Source of the DNA: Candidatus Borrarchaeum yapensis
GTDB lineage: Archaea > Asgardarchaeota > Sifarchaeia > Borrarchaeales > Borrarchaeaceae
DNA length: 47,917 nucleotides
Direction: 5' to 3'
NCBI GenBank assembly: GCA_016840515.1
Contig: JAEOSF010000002.1
Coordinates: forward strand, 1-47,917
The position numbers and the translations under genes are program-made. Under the pieces are notes generated by a model. That model was not told the origin of the DNA and ran no database searches. It worked only from the letters and a program-made list of their open reading frames with translations. The stretch's first letter is position 1; every line of letters starts with the position of its first letter. Of the stretch, positions 25,673-35,445 are shown in pieces.

Positions 25673-26869
25673 TCAGGTTTTCTTTATATGCGAAATGCTG
25701 AATAACGCCACTGCAAGAAAAGCGAATAATGCACCATAAAGAAATGTTGCATACGGATCAATAAAATCCCAGAGAAAACCAGCAATTATACTTCCAGGTA
25801 ACAAAGCAATGCCAATGGCTGTGTGGAAAGTACCTAATGCTGTCCCTTTTGAGTCCTCAGAAGCCAAATCTGATACAAAAGCACGTTGATTTGCATCTAC
25901 CAACGCATATACTAAACCATATAGCATGAAAAGGATGATAAGATATGCAAGAGAAGTATATAACTGAGTAAAACCAAGGCAGACGAAACCAAATAAAGCG
26001 TAACCAGCAATTAAAACCTTTTTTCTACCAATCTTATCTGATAGAATGCCTAATGGAATACAAAACGCCGCATAAACTATATTGAGTAAAACGTATAGGA
26101 ATAACGGGCCTATGATTGCTAATTCTTCCGAAAAAAACTGTTGTGCTCTAAGAATAAAGAAAAAGTAGCTAAAATTGCCTAATGCAAAAAGTGTTGCTAT
26201 GATGATGAAGAATTTCAGAGAACTAGGCATTTCTTTAAAACTGATATGCAGACTTATTGTCTTTGATATGGGTCTTGATTTCTTCTCTCTCAAGAAAACA
26301 AGCGGTATGAGAGCCAGAAAAGCAACACCTCCAGCAATAATGAAGATAGTTCGAAAACTTAAACTGTAGAAGATTACAAATAAAAGTGCTAGGAGAGATC
26401 CAATGATCGCTCCTGCCGTATCGAACGCCCTATGAATCCCGAAACCTTTACCTCTTTCTTGTACAGATTCAGCAATAAGCGCATCTCGGGGGGCGGTTCT
26501 TATTCCTTTACCTAGGCGTTCAATCGGACGAAGGATTAACAAATGTTGCCAAATAGTAGCGAAAGCAAAGAACAGTTTTGATACAGCAGATGTCTGGTAT
26601 CCTGCATATATGAGAGTCTTTCTTTTTCCTAACTTATCAGAGAAATAACCTGAAAATACCTTCAAGATGCTAGCTATACTATCGCCTACTCCACCAACTA
26701 AACCTAAGATGATTCCAGTTCCGCCAATTGATACAAGAAACAATGGGAGTATTGGGAGGATCATTTCAGAACTCATATCAGTTAGAAAACTGACAATACT
26801 TAGTAACAGTATATTTCCAGCAAATATTTTACCAGTTTGTTTATTTCTTGTTGTCAATTTTTCAGCCAA
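25673..26869 (-). CDS. Major facilitator superfamily transporter
   Basis: The 398-residue protein has 12 hydrophobic helices. MFS hallmarks are present: SGYFSDKLGKRKTLI between helices 2 and 3, the family-typical opening SFLTDMSSEMILPILPLFL, ERLGKGIRTAPRDALIAES after helix 4, and a second-half repeat GILSDKIGRKKVLIAGY. It belongs to a group of presumed efflux carriers of unknown substrate. It leads a probable operon with two thioredoxin-fold proteins, so the substrate may be a thiol-reactive metal or metalloid (inference). The start is uncertain: a TTG at 26867-26869 gives MAEKLTTRNK, and a second TTG lies four codons later. Confidence 0.8.
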   Translation of the reverse strand: MAEKLTTRNKQTGKIFAGNILLLSIVSFLTDMSSEMILPILPLFLVSIGGTGIILGLVGGVGDSIASILKVFSGYFSDKLGKRKTLIYAGYQTSAVSKLFFAFATIWQHLLILRPIERLGKGIRTAPRDALIAESVQERGKGFGIHRAFDTAGAIIGSLLALLFVIFYSLSFRTIFIIAGGVAFLALIPLVFLREKKSRPISKTISLHISFKEMPSSLKFFIIIATLFALGNFSYFFFILRAQQFFSEELAIIGPLFLYVLLNIVYAAFCIPLGILSDKIGRKKVLIAGYALFGFVCLGFTQLYTSLAYLIILFMLYGLVYALVDANQRAFVSDLASEDSKGTALGTFHTAIGIALLPGSIIAGFLWDFIDPYATFLYGALFAFLAVALFSISHIKKT

Positions 26870-27047
26870 GCTCCGAATTCGATTTGAAATAATTAAATAA
26901 ATGACGACTTTGACTTTCTTATTGCGATTAAGATTTGTTTATAATTTAATTGACATTATTCTAAATAGAGATATTTACTCACTAAAATGATAGGAGAACG
27001 CTTCTAAATCTCAAGAAATAGAAAAGATATGTAGATTTTAAACAACT

Positions 27048-29162
27048 CTATGTTTCTGCAATAAGATAATTCAGGCGTTTGTTCATCTCTCTCACGGCGT
27101 CAATGAATTTATTAGGTTCAGAAGAAGTCATTGAAAATAATTCTACTCGATTTTCATCTATCCCAATTTCATTTAAGATATTCTTCGTGAAGTCCACTAC
27201 AAGCGAAGCGATTGTATTTCCACGAAGATATTGGCATCGTTCCTCAGGGCAACTTGCAAGCATTACTGCGTCTGCTCCCTCAACAAACGCCTTTAGTATA
27301 TTAAGGAGGGAAATTCTGCCAATACAAGGAACTGAAACAACTAAAACGTTAGGAGGGTATTGTAAGTTATTTATTCCTGCAAGATCAACAGAACCATAGG
27401 CACATTCAGTACACACAAATGCCAATATTGTTTTACTTGGAATGTCTACTTCTAATGCTTTTTTTGTTGAAAGAAGTGCCTCTATCTGCCTAAATAGTAT
27501 ATCTCTCTCATAATTAGTTAATTGTGCTGCTCCTGTAGGGCAAATTGCCGTACAAACTCCGCAGCCCTCACACTTGAGATCATTAATCACGGCTAGATCC
27601 TTTGCTTCATCAAAATCTATAGCTTCAAAAGGACATAGCTCCACGCATGCTTTGCACCCGTCACAAGCTTCTTCTTCAATTTTTGATACAAGAAGATCTG
27701 CTTGGAAAATGGTATATTTCAGGTACTTCAGTGCTTTGAAAGCTGTTGCACTTGCGTGAGTCAACGTTTCCTTTATGAACATTGGTTCTACAGCGGAGCC
27801 GCACAAGAAGATACCCTTTGAATCTGATTCGCTAGTTTTTATTTTTCTGTAAAGTGGATGGAAAAAATTCCTTTTCTGAGAAGATTCCCTGTTGATTCCC
27901 AATTGCTCCTTTAGATCCTCGGTGCCTGCTCTCACCACCATTGCACTACTTAGGACAACCAAATCCGTATCGAGTGTAATTATTTCTCCAGTAAATGAAT
28001 TTTCTAATTCCACACTTAGATGATTTGCTGCTTGCTCGATATTAGAAACGCGTCCATGAAGAAATTGGACGCCCAGTTTTCTTGCTTGTTCGTAATAATC
28101 TTCGTATGCATACGGTGTTCTTATGTCTATGAAAGAAATGGCTGCATCAATTCCTTGCTCTCTGAGTAAGATTGCATTCTTAATAGAGCTATAACAGCAT
28201 AATTTTGAACAATACTCATTAAATCTTGAATCACGAGAGCCCACACATTGAATAAAAAGTACTTTCTTAGGTTGCTCACCGTTTATAAGGACTTTACCGT
28301 TTGTTGGACCTTCAGGATCCAATAAATTAACCAGATCGCTTTGAATAAGTACTTTCTGATACAAACCATATCCGAACTCTTTCAGGCTAAACGGTTTAAA
28401 CTCTTCCATACCAGTTGCTACTAAAATGGCACCAACATTCAGAACGTCCGTGTTTATTCCATCAATAGAAACTTTATAATTTCCTGGCACTCCTGCAACA
28501 CTTTTTACTTCGCTTGACGTGAAAATTTTGATCTGTGGGCTTGCAGTAACACTTTCTAAGAGTTCTTGAAACGCTTTATAGTCTTCTTCTCCTCGAATCC
28601 TAGTGATTTTTCGCACCCTTCCTCCGATCTCAGGAGAGCGTTCAATAATAGAGACCTCTATACCATTACTTGCTAAATCTAATGCTGCTTGTAGACCTCC
28701 AATCCCACCTCCAATTATTAAGACAGACTCTAGCGGAGAGAACATCTTTTTTTCAACAGAACTTGCTAGACTTACTTTTTGTATTGCTGCATTGATTTGA
28801 GCAATAGCTTTTGTTGTTGCCTCTTTTGGCCATTGTTTATGAGGTAGTGCACATTGCTCTCTTAAATTCGTAATCTCTACGAAATCTGGGCTTATGCCAA
28901 TTTGCTGTAGTTCTGTTTTAAATCTTGTCTCAAAGAGTTTTGGTGTACATGCTGCGATAATAACTCTTTCAAGATCATTTTTCCTGATAGATTCTTTGAG
29001 AAATTCAAGTCCGTTACTTAAACAAGCTGTATCATGTTGTTCTACTAATAAGTCCTCATTCTTAGATAAATAATCTATGATTGCGTTGTAGTCTACGGTT
29101 TCACTTATCTTAGAGGCGCAACTACAGAGAAATACGCCAATGCGTTGATTTTCTGAGGTCAC
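27048..29162 (-). CDS. hdrA: HdrA-like flavoprotein with C-terminal MvhD domain
   Basis: The 704-residue protein has an HdrA N-terminal domain (GVFLCSCASKISETVD ... AACTPKLFETRF ... REQC), then an FAD Rossmann motif (LIIGGGIGGLQAALDL). The HdrA-specific Fe-S region follows (CVGSRDSRFNEYCSKLCC), then two ferredoxin clusters (CDGCKACVELCP, CEGCGVCTAICP). The last ~130 residues (FVCTECAYGSVDLAG, VPCIGR, CPEERCQYLRGN) are a fused MvhD/FlpD domain, the electron-input subunit of the Mvh-Hdr system. This order resembles QmoB and HdrA-MvhD fusions. It starts at GTG, overlapping the upstream gene's stop by 4 nt. HdrB, HdrC and QmoC are not in the window. It probably transfers electrons between ferredoxin, a flavin and an unknown partner. 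Confidence 0.88.
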   Translation of the reverse strand: MTSENQRIGVFLCSCASKISETVDYNAIIDYLSKNEDLLVEQHDTACLSNGLEFLKESIRKNDLERVIIAACTPKLFETRFKTELQQIGISPDFVEITNLREQCALPHKQWPKEATTKAIAQINAAIQKVSLASSVEKKMFSPLESVLIIGGGIGGLQAALDLASNGIEVSIIERSPEIGGRVRKITRIRGEEDYKAFQELLESVTASPQIKIFTSSEVKSVAGVPGNYKVSIDGINTDVLNVGAILVATGMEEFKPFSLKEFGYGLYQKVLIQSDLVNLLDPEGPTNGKVLINGEQPKKVLFIQCVGSRDSRFNEYCSKLCCYSSIKNAILLREQGIDAAISFIDIRTPYAYEDYYEQARKLGVQFLHGRVSNIEQAANHLSVELENSFTGEIITLDTDLVVLSSAMVVRAGTEDLKEQLGINRESSQKRNFFHPLYRKIKTSESDSKGIFLCGSAVEPMFIKETLTHASATAFKALKYLKYTIFQADLLVSKIEEEACDGCKACVELCPFEAIDFDEAKDLAVINDLKCEGCGVCTAICPTGAAQLTNYERDILFRQIEALLSTKKALEVDIPSKTILAFVCTECAYGSVDLAGINNLQYPPNVLVVSVPCIGRISLLNILKAFVEGADAVMLASCPEERCQYLRGNTIASLVVDFTKNILNEIGIDENRVELFSMTSSEPNKFIDAVREMNKRLNYLIAET

Positions 29163-30505
29163 TTCACTTCACCACTCTGGAGAGGAGCATTTCGTCTTAA
29201 GATCGCCATGCTAACAGCATTGGCTTGTTCAATGGTTGAGGGAATATCTTTTGGTTCTTGGGCGGCTCCACAGACATAAACATTCTCTATATTTGTATAA
29301 ATGCTTTCTTTAGCTCCAGGTGTTGGAAAAAATCCATAATCATCTAATTCAAGGCCTAGCATCTCAGCCAGTTTTTTTATGCCTTTAGACGAAACAAGAG
29401 CGGCACTAAGAACGACTAGATCAGTTTCTAGATCCATAATCTCCTCAGTTTGGATATCTGAAACATGAACATACACTTTCTGTGTCACAGGATCCTTCTC
29501 GATATGACTGACACGTCCTTTAATAAATTTCACTCCATCATCTCTAGCTCGCGAAAAATAGTCCTCATAAATAAAAGGCGTCCGAATGTCCATATAAGCA
29601 ATATTTACATCAATTTCTTGCTCTCTAATTAGGAGTGAATGTTTAAGAGCATATGTACAACATAAGCTTGAACAATAACTGTTTAATCTTTTATCTCGTG
29701 ATCCGACACATTGTAACATAGTTACAGTCTTGATTGGAGCACCATCTTTCTTTAGAAGTTTTCCCTTAGTCGGACCTTGTGGGTCTAACATCCTAGCTAA
29801 CTGAAGCTGCGTGATTACTTCATCAAACATACCATACCCATACTCCTTTAGGGGGCTGGGATCAAATTCTTCAAAACCAGTAGCAATAACAATCGAACCG
29901 AATGTTTTTTCAATGGTTTCCCGTTCTTCTGTGATATCTATTGCGTTTGTTGGGCAAACTTCTACACATTTAGCACATTCTTCGAATAAGCATGTATTTG
30001 GATCAATTATATAAGAATAAGGAATCGCTTGAGATGCAGGCAAATAAATCGCTTTTCGAGTATCTAAATTAAGATTTGTAGGATTAGGTACCTTTACTGG
30101 ACATACATCTGCACACTTATCGCACATAATGCATTTTTTCACGTCTACAAATCTCGGCTGTCTTTCTAGTGAAACCTTAAACTCTGATTTAAGTTTCTCA
30201 ACTGCCACAAGTTGTGTTTGAGTAAGCAATTCTATATTTGGGTGCTCTGTGATACCACACCTGTAAAAACATTTCCTAAATCCACCACGAGAAAAAAGTC
30301 TATCCGATGACGAGACACAAAGGGCGCAATCATCTGTTGGAAAGAATCTGAATAGTTGTAACGCTTTACCACCGAGAGTTGGTGCTTTTTCAATTAAACA
30401 AACTGGACTTCCAAAATCGCCTAGTTCAAGTGCTACATGAATTCCTGCTATTCCTCCACCAATTACAAGTACAGGTGGCGGTCCAGAAGTGACATGTTCA
30501 TTCAA
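29159..30505 (-). CDS. Short HdrA-like flavoprotein with two ferredoxin clusters
   Basis: The 448-residue protein has an N-terminal FAD motif (VLVIGGGIAGIHVALELG), two cluster motifs (CIMCDKCADVCP; CLFEECAKCVEVCP, with one extra residue in the first spacing) and HdrA-type CVGSRDKRLNSYCSSLCC. It lacks the HdrA N-terminal domain and the MvhD tail of its neighbour. It also has a cysteine-rich patch (DDCALCVSS, FRKCFYRCG) after the FAD motif. Together the two genes resemble the QmoA-QmoB or HdrA-HdrA' arrangement. The start is a TTG behind GAGGAA. The pair is translationally coupled, so a heterodimer is likely. Confidence 0.82.
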   Translation of the reverse strand: MNEHVTSGPPPVLVIGGGIAGIHVALELGDFGSPVCLIEKAPTLGGKALQLFRFFPTDDCALCVSSSDRLFSRGGFRKCFYRCGITEHPNIELLTQTQLVAVEKLKSEFKVSLERQPRFVDVKKCIMCDKCADVCPVKVPNPTNLNLDTRKAIYLPASQAIPYSYIIDPNTCLFEECAKCVEVCPTNAIDITEERETIEKTFGSIVIATGFEEFDPSPLKEYGYGMFDEVITQLQLARMLDPQGPTKGKLLKKDGAPIKTVTMLQCVGSRDKRLNSYCSSLCCTYALKHSLLIREQEIDVNIAYMDIRTPFIYEDYFSRARDDGVKFIKGRVSHIEKDPVTQKVYVHVSDIQTEEIMDLETDLVVLSAALVSSKGIKKLAEMLGLELDDYGFFPTPGAKESIYTNIENVYVCGAAQEPKDIPSTIEQANAVSMAILRRNAPLQSGEVK

Positions 30506-30742
30506 TGGACTTCCTCGCTTTTGAGTATCAAATAATAATTATGTAAGGGGTATATAGTGCACCTAGTCTTTGCAGAAGTAGTATTTAAAGCCTTACGTAT
30601 TACAAAGAAAATTTGTTGTGCTTAAAAAATTGTGGATATGGACACTCTGTTAGCGAAATTCTCGAAATACAAAAAATTATGAGACAGCAAATGTTAATAC
30701 ATAAAGAAAAAAAGTTGTATTGTTTTTTGGTCTTTTACTGAA
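30506..30742. other. 237-bp intergenic region between HdrA-like and GAPDH genes
   Basis: This region lies upstream of the HdrA-like pair and downstream of the GAPDH gene, both on the minus strand. TATA-like GGTATATAGTGC around 30548-30559 may contribute to the hdrA promoter. No gene or repeat was found. Confidence 0.35.
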
Positions 30743-31870
<1,128 letters not shown>

Positions 31871-31936
31871 TCAGAACATAAGTACATAATATTGTAAATT
31901 GGCAACTATTGTAAATTGAAATAGGCTGGAAAATCG

Positions 31937-32419
31937 ATGTCTGATACAACCAATGAATCAGAGGCTGAGGAAACTCAATCTAAGAGAGAAAAACTAGTCT
32001 ATTTAATAAGAAAAATCGCACTAAAAAAGCCTGAAAAAGTGATAGCTGTTCCAGAAGGTCTCCGTGGATTTGGAAAGGTAACTGCGCTACAGGGCATTTG
32101 CATAGGATGCCATAAATGTGAAGAAGTCTGTCAACTTGATGCCCCGCTTATAGAAAATAAATTCGACTTGCCTAGCCTTTTTGAAGACAGCGGGGAAATA
32201 AAATCTGAAAATAGACGCCTTCTAATAGATTTTATCAAACAACTAGCAGTTAAAAAACCTTTAGAAGCAATATCACTTCCATTGCCGCTGAGAGGATTTG
32301 GTAGATTGTGTGTTGCCGTTAAAAAATGCATTACCTGTGGGGATTGTGAAGAAACGTGCCCGGAAAAAGTTATTGAAATAAAACCAATATTTGATCTGGG
32401 TCTTATTTTTCAAGACTAA
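31937..32419 (+). CDS. Internally duplicated two-cluster ferredoxin-like protein
   Basis: The 160-residue protein has two similar halves. Each starts with a basic KKP segment, then a GLRGFGK or PLRGFGR turn, then a cluster motif: CIGCHKCEEVCQ in the first half and CITCGDCEETCP in the second. All eight cysteines for two [4Fe-4S] clusters are present, although the first lacks the usual Pro. The acidic Ser-rich N-terminus is probably disordered. It could carry electrons for the HdrA-like pair or the AORs (inference). It is convergent with spt5, 19 bp apart, and divergent from gap. Confidence 0.75.
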   Translation: MSDTTNESEAEETQSKREKLVYLIRKIALKKPEKVIAVPEGLRGFGKVTALQGICIGCHKCEEVCQLDAPLIENKFDLPSLFEDSGEIKSENRRLLIDFIKQLAVKKPLEAISLPLPLRGFGRLCVAVKKCITCGDCEETCPEKVIEIKPIFDLGLIFQD

Positions 32420-32438
32420 TATTTCGTGTCGACTATTA

Positions 32439-32948
32439 TCATCTAATTGAAAATTCATCTGCATCTATTCGATCCCCAACTTTTCGTACATAGTCTCCAT
32501 GAACTCGGATGGGTATCGGGGCAGGTGAGTCAAGTAACTCAACTGTAACTTCTTCCTTTGTTGTGTCTACTCTCGTTACTTTTGCTCTAGTTCCTTTAAA
32601 CGGTCCTCCAGTTATTTCCACAATGTCACCGGCTTCAAGCCCTTCCGTTGGAGGCTTTGGAATTAGAAAATGCGAGAGTTCATTAATATGGGTTTTTCCT
32701 ACAGATCCTCTTACGTGTGAAATTCCAGAAATAGCTTCATCAATAGCATCTCTTTTTGATGTTTCGATGAAGATGTATCCTCTTAGAGTTTCAGGCACCA
32801 GGATAGAGTTTATAACTAGATCGTGTATTTTAACTCGATTAGCAATTAGCTCTGCTACTGATTTTTCTTGACCTATTGTTGTTCGTATTGTATAAATTGA
32901 GGTACTTTTACGTTGTCTCGTTACCTCAGGTTTTTCTTGAGTTTCCAT
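32439..32948 (-). CDS. spt5: Transcription elongation factor Spt5 (NusG homologue)
   Basis: This 169-residue archaeal Spt5 has an NGN domain (STSIYTIRTTIGQEKSVAEL ... LRGYIFIETS) that clamps RNA polymerase, then a KOW domain (LEAGDIVEITGGPFKGTRAKVTRVD) for partner contacts. The N-terminal ~15 residues are a charged extension and the C-terminus a short acidic tail. It lies 14 nt downstream of secE, the usual archaeal pairing. The ribosomal L11/L1/L10/L12 genes that often follow are absent here; instead the gene meets the ferredoxin gene head-on. The start ATG has AGGAG upstream. Confidence 0.93.
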   Translation of the reverse strand: METQEKPEVTRQRKSTSIYTIRTTIGQEKSVAELIANRVKIHDLVINSILVPETLRGYIFIETSKRDAIDEAISGISHVRGSVGKTHINELSHFLIPKPPTEGLEAGDIVEITGGPFKGTRAKVTRVDTTKEEVTVELLDSPAPIPIRVHGDYVRKVGDRIDADEFSIR

Positions 32949-32962
32949 AAAAAATGCGCTCC

Positions 32963-33151
32963 TTAGGTTGTCGGAGGTGTAAAACCGACTACCAATGTGA
33001 AGATTAGTTTAATTATGAACGCTACAAGGCCAATGGCAACCATCCCCAGCAAACTGATCCGAACACTAAGCCAAACTTCTTTTCTTGAAGGCTTTTTTGC
33101 GAGGCGTGCCATTCTGATGAAGTCTGATCTCACTTTCTTGAATTCTACCAT
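32963..33151 (-). CDS. secE: Preprotein translocase subunit SecE (Sec61-gamma)
   Basis: The 62-residue protein has one amphipathic helix (DFIRMARLAKKPSRKEVWLS) and one transmembrane helix (ISLLGMVAIGLVAFIIKLIFTL), the full SecE/Sec61-gamma layout. The RMARLAKKPSRKE stretch is typical of archaeal members. The Shine-Dalgarno sequence GAGAGGA is upstream of the ATG. It is co-transcribed with spt5 and divergent from ftsZ across 273 bp. Confidence 0.92.
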   Translation of the reverse strand: MVEFKKVRSDFIRMARLAKKPSRKEVWLSVRISLLGMVAIGLVAFIIKLIFTLVVGFTPPTT

Positions 33152-33274
33152 TAAAATCCTCTCTCATGTATAAGTCTTTCACCAATCGATAACCATAGAT
33201 CTTTATTTGCTATTTCTTTTAATGAACAAATCCTTAAAAATACTGTATTTTTGTAATTACATTTGATTAAAAAG

Positions 33275-33362
33275 GTTGCGAAAGCAACTGTTATCATGCT
33301 TGATGCGTATAGATAGTTCTATCCAGAATACGGTAATGTTACTTTTGTTGATATCACATTAC
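33275..33362 (+). promoter_or_regulatory. Hairpins in the ftsZ/secE divergent region
   Basis: A perfect 5-bp stem with a GNRA-type loop (GTTGC-GAAA-GCAAC) spans 33275-33288. GTAATGT at 33333-33339 is repeated inverted as ACATTAC at 33356-33362, 62 bp before ftsZ. If transcription starts upstream, both would fall in the ftsZ leader; otherwise the second could be an operator. Function is unproven. Confidence 0.35.
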
Positions 33363-33424
33363 TGTTTTTAAGATTATTGTTAAATGTGTATAAAAAATCA
33401 AGGTTCTGTTAAGGATAGAAGGAT

Positions 33425-34399
33425 ATGATAGATCTTATACCTAGTATCTTAATTATTGGAGTGGGTGGCGCTGGAAATCATATAGTTACGCGGTTAAGTG
33501 AAAACGATCTTTTAAATGATGTTCAAACACTAGGGATAGATACCAATGTCCAAAATCTCCGCAATACAACGTGTGATACAAAGCTTGCAATTGGTAAGCA
33601 AGTTTGCAAAGGATTAGGTGCTGGAAAGGATCCAAAAAGAGGAAAAGCGGCTGCAAATGAAAGTATCACCAAAATTAGAAATCATATTCAAGCAGATATC
33701 GCTTTTTTGATTGTAGGATTAGGAGGAGGAACAGGCACAGGTGCTGCTCCAATAATTTCACAAATTGCTAAAAATAAGGGTATTTTAACCATCTGCATTT
33801 CAACTCTTCCGTTCGATGTAGAAGGAAAAAGGCGTATGGATTTCGCTTTAGCTGCTTTAGAGGAGATAATGACGGTTACTGACGCGATTATCGTAATCCC
33901 AAATGAGAAACTCTTGAAAATAGCTCCAAACTCATCTTTAGAGAATGCTTTTCGACTAGCAGACGATTTAGCTATTAACGGCGTTTTAGCTATCGTTGAA
34001 TTGGTTGCAACGCCAGGACGAATAAATGTAGACTTAGCTGATTTAAGAACACTATTTTCATTAAGCAAAAAACCGACAGGTATTTCAATAATCTGGAGAG
34101 GTGTATCAGAGGAAAAAAACCGAGAAAAACGCGTAACAGAAGCCGTACAAACTGCTATGGAATTTCCTTTTATCGATGTTGATCTTTCTCATGCTAAAGG
34201 TGCTATTGTCAATATTACAGGTAGTCCCGATCTTACACTTAGGGAAGCGCAAGAAATCGCTCAATATGTCGTAAATGAACTTGATGAAAATGTTCAAGTC
34301 ATCTGGGGACTTATTATAGACGAAAAACTAACTAATACTGTAAAGGTAACCACTGTTATTTCCGCGGTTGAAATAAATCTAACTAATTTTATTGAATAG
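33425..34399 (+). CDS. ftsZ: Cell-division GTPase FtsZ
   Basis: The 324-residue tubulin-family GTPase has an N-terminal nucleotide loop (IIGVGGAGNHIV, 10-21), the tubulin signature GGGTGTG (100-106) and the T7 catalytic loop NVDLAD (201-206), which completes the GTPase site of the next subunit. It therefore looks polymerisation-competent and is a true FtsZ rather than a CetZ. The chain ends soon after the C-terminal domain, without the long tail with an anchoring peptide seen in many bacteria. In many archaea ftsZ neighbours secE/spt5 in the same orientation; here it is divergent. The ATG start has AAGG upstream. Confidence 0.92.
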   Translation: MIDLIPSILIIGVGGAGNHIVTRLSENDLLNDVQTLGIDTNVQNLRNTTCDTKLAIGKQVCKGLGAGKDPKRGKAAANESITKIRNHIQADIAFLIVGLGGGTGTGAAPIISQIAKNKGILTICISTLPFDVEGKRRMDFALAALEEIMTVTDAIIVIPNEKLLKIAPNSSLENAFRLADDLAINGVLAIVELVATPGRINVDLADLRTLFSLSKKPTGISIIWRGVSEEKNREKRVTEAVQTAMEFPFIDVDLSHAKGAIVNITGSPDLTLREAQEIAQYVVNELDENVQVIWGLIIDEKLTNTVKVTTVISAVEINLTNFIE

Positions 34400-34442
34400 T
34401 TTTATGGATTTCTATAGTAATTATTTGTCTTGAAATAAAGTT

Positions 34443-35261
34443 TTAGATCCCTTGATTGACCTTTTCGCGCGCTTTAGCTACTTTTAGTGCAATTAGTGCT
34501 GCCGCTGTACCTGCCCCGATTCCATTGTCAATATTTACTACCATTACTCCAGGTGCACAGGACTGTAACATTGAATTAAGGGCAGCTAATCCTTTACCTC
34601 CTAAACCATAGCCTACAGGACTTGGTACCCCTACTACAGGAATATCTACAAGCCCAGCAACAACTGAGGGTAGTGCGCCCTCCATTCCTGCTACAACGAC
34701 AAGCGCATCAACATCTTCTTCAAGCATCGTCTTTAAGTGTGGAAGTAGTCTATGTAATCCAGCTATGCCCACATCATATGCGGTATAAGCCTTCACACCC
34801 ATAGCTTCTGCTATGATCCTTGCTTCTTCAGCTACGGGAATATCGGATGTACCTGCTGCAAAAATCCCGATTTTTCCTGGGAATTTCTTGTATTCATAAC
34901 CCCTTTTCTTTACAATCAGCATACGTGCACGTTCATTAATTGCAATTTCAAGTGAATCAGGAAGGATAGATTTTATCTCTTCGATAACTTCATCAGAAAT
35001 CCTTGAAACTAAAGTATAGCCACTCTTACTTGCCATTTTTACAGCAAGCAGGGCAGCGTCTTTAGGACGTTTTCCTTCTGCTAATATTACCTCAGGAATG
35101 CCAGTTCTTGCTTGACGATACAGATCTAGTTTTGCGATATCATCAACTTCTTCAATCGCTGTCGAAATAAGATCGCCCTTCATGCCCTTCAGTAACTTCT
35201 CTGCCTCTTCAATACTTAGTTCCTTGCACGCTAATTTCTCTAAAATCTCTTTTAGGTTCAT
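34443..35261 (-). CDS. larB: LarB, nickel-pincer cofactor synthesis carboxylase
   Basis: The 272-residue LarB (PurE-like) carboxylates and hydrolyses nicotinic acid adenine dinucleotide to pyridinium-3,5-biscarboxylate mononucleotide, the first step to the Ni-pincer cofactor of lactate racemase. Motifs seen are RQARTGIPEVILAEGK, GTSDIPVAEEA, GIAGLHRLL, VVAGMEGALPSVVAGLV and GVPSPVGYGLGGKGLAAL, ending with NIDNGIGAGTAAA. The length is normal. The start ATG follows AGGTG. It is divergent from larC, with a decayed insertion element between them. LarE and LarA are not in the window. Confidence 0.92.
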   Translation of the reverse strand: MNLKEILEKLACKELSIEEAEKLLKGMKGDLISTAIEEVDDIAKLDLYRQARTGIPEVILAEGKRPKDAALLAVKMASKSGYTLVSRISDEVIEEIKSILPDSLEIAINERARMLIVKKRGYEYKKFPGKIGIFAAGTSDIPVAEEARIIAEAMGVKAYTAYDVGIAGLHRLLPHLKTMLEEDVDALVVVAGMEGALPSVVAGLVDIPVVGVPSPVGYGLGGKGLAALNSMLQSCAPGVMVVNIDNGIGAGTAAALIALKVAKAREKVNQGI

Positions 35262-35445
35262 CGACTACACCTAATCTTTAGTTTCTTGCTTTGTTTATAT
35301 TTACATCGCAAGAAGACCCCCTCAACTTGATGGGGGGATGAATTGCGTTTTCACTTTCACTGTTGTGTCCCCCAGCTTTAAATAGGTTTTTACCTATAGT
35401 ACATCTAATAAAATGAATAGTAGAGGAAAAACAGGGATATGTGTG

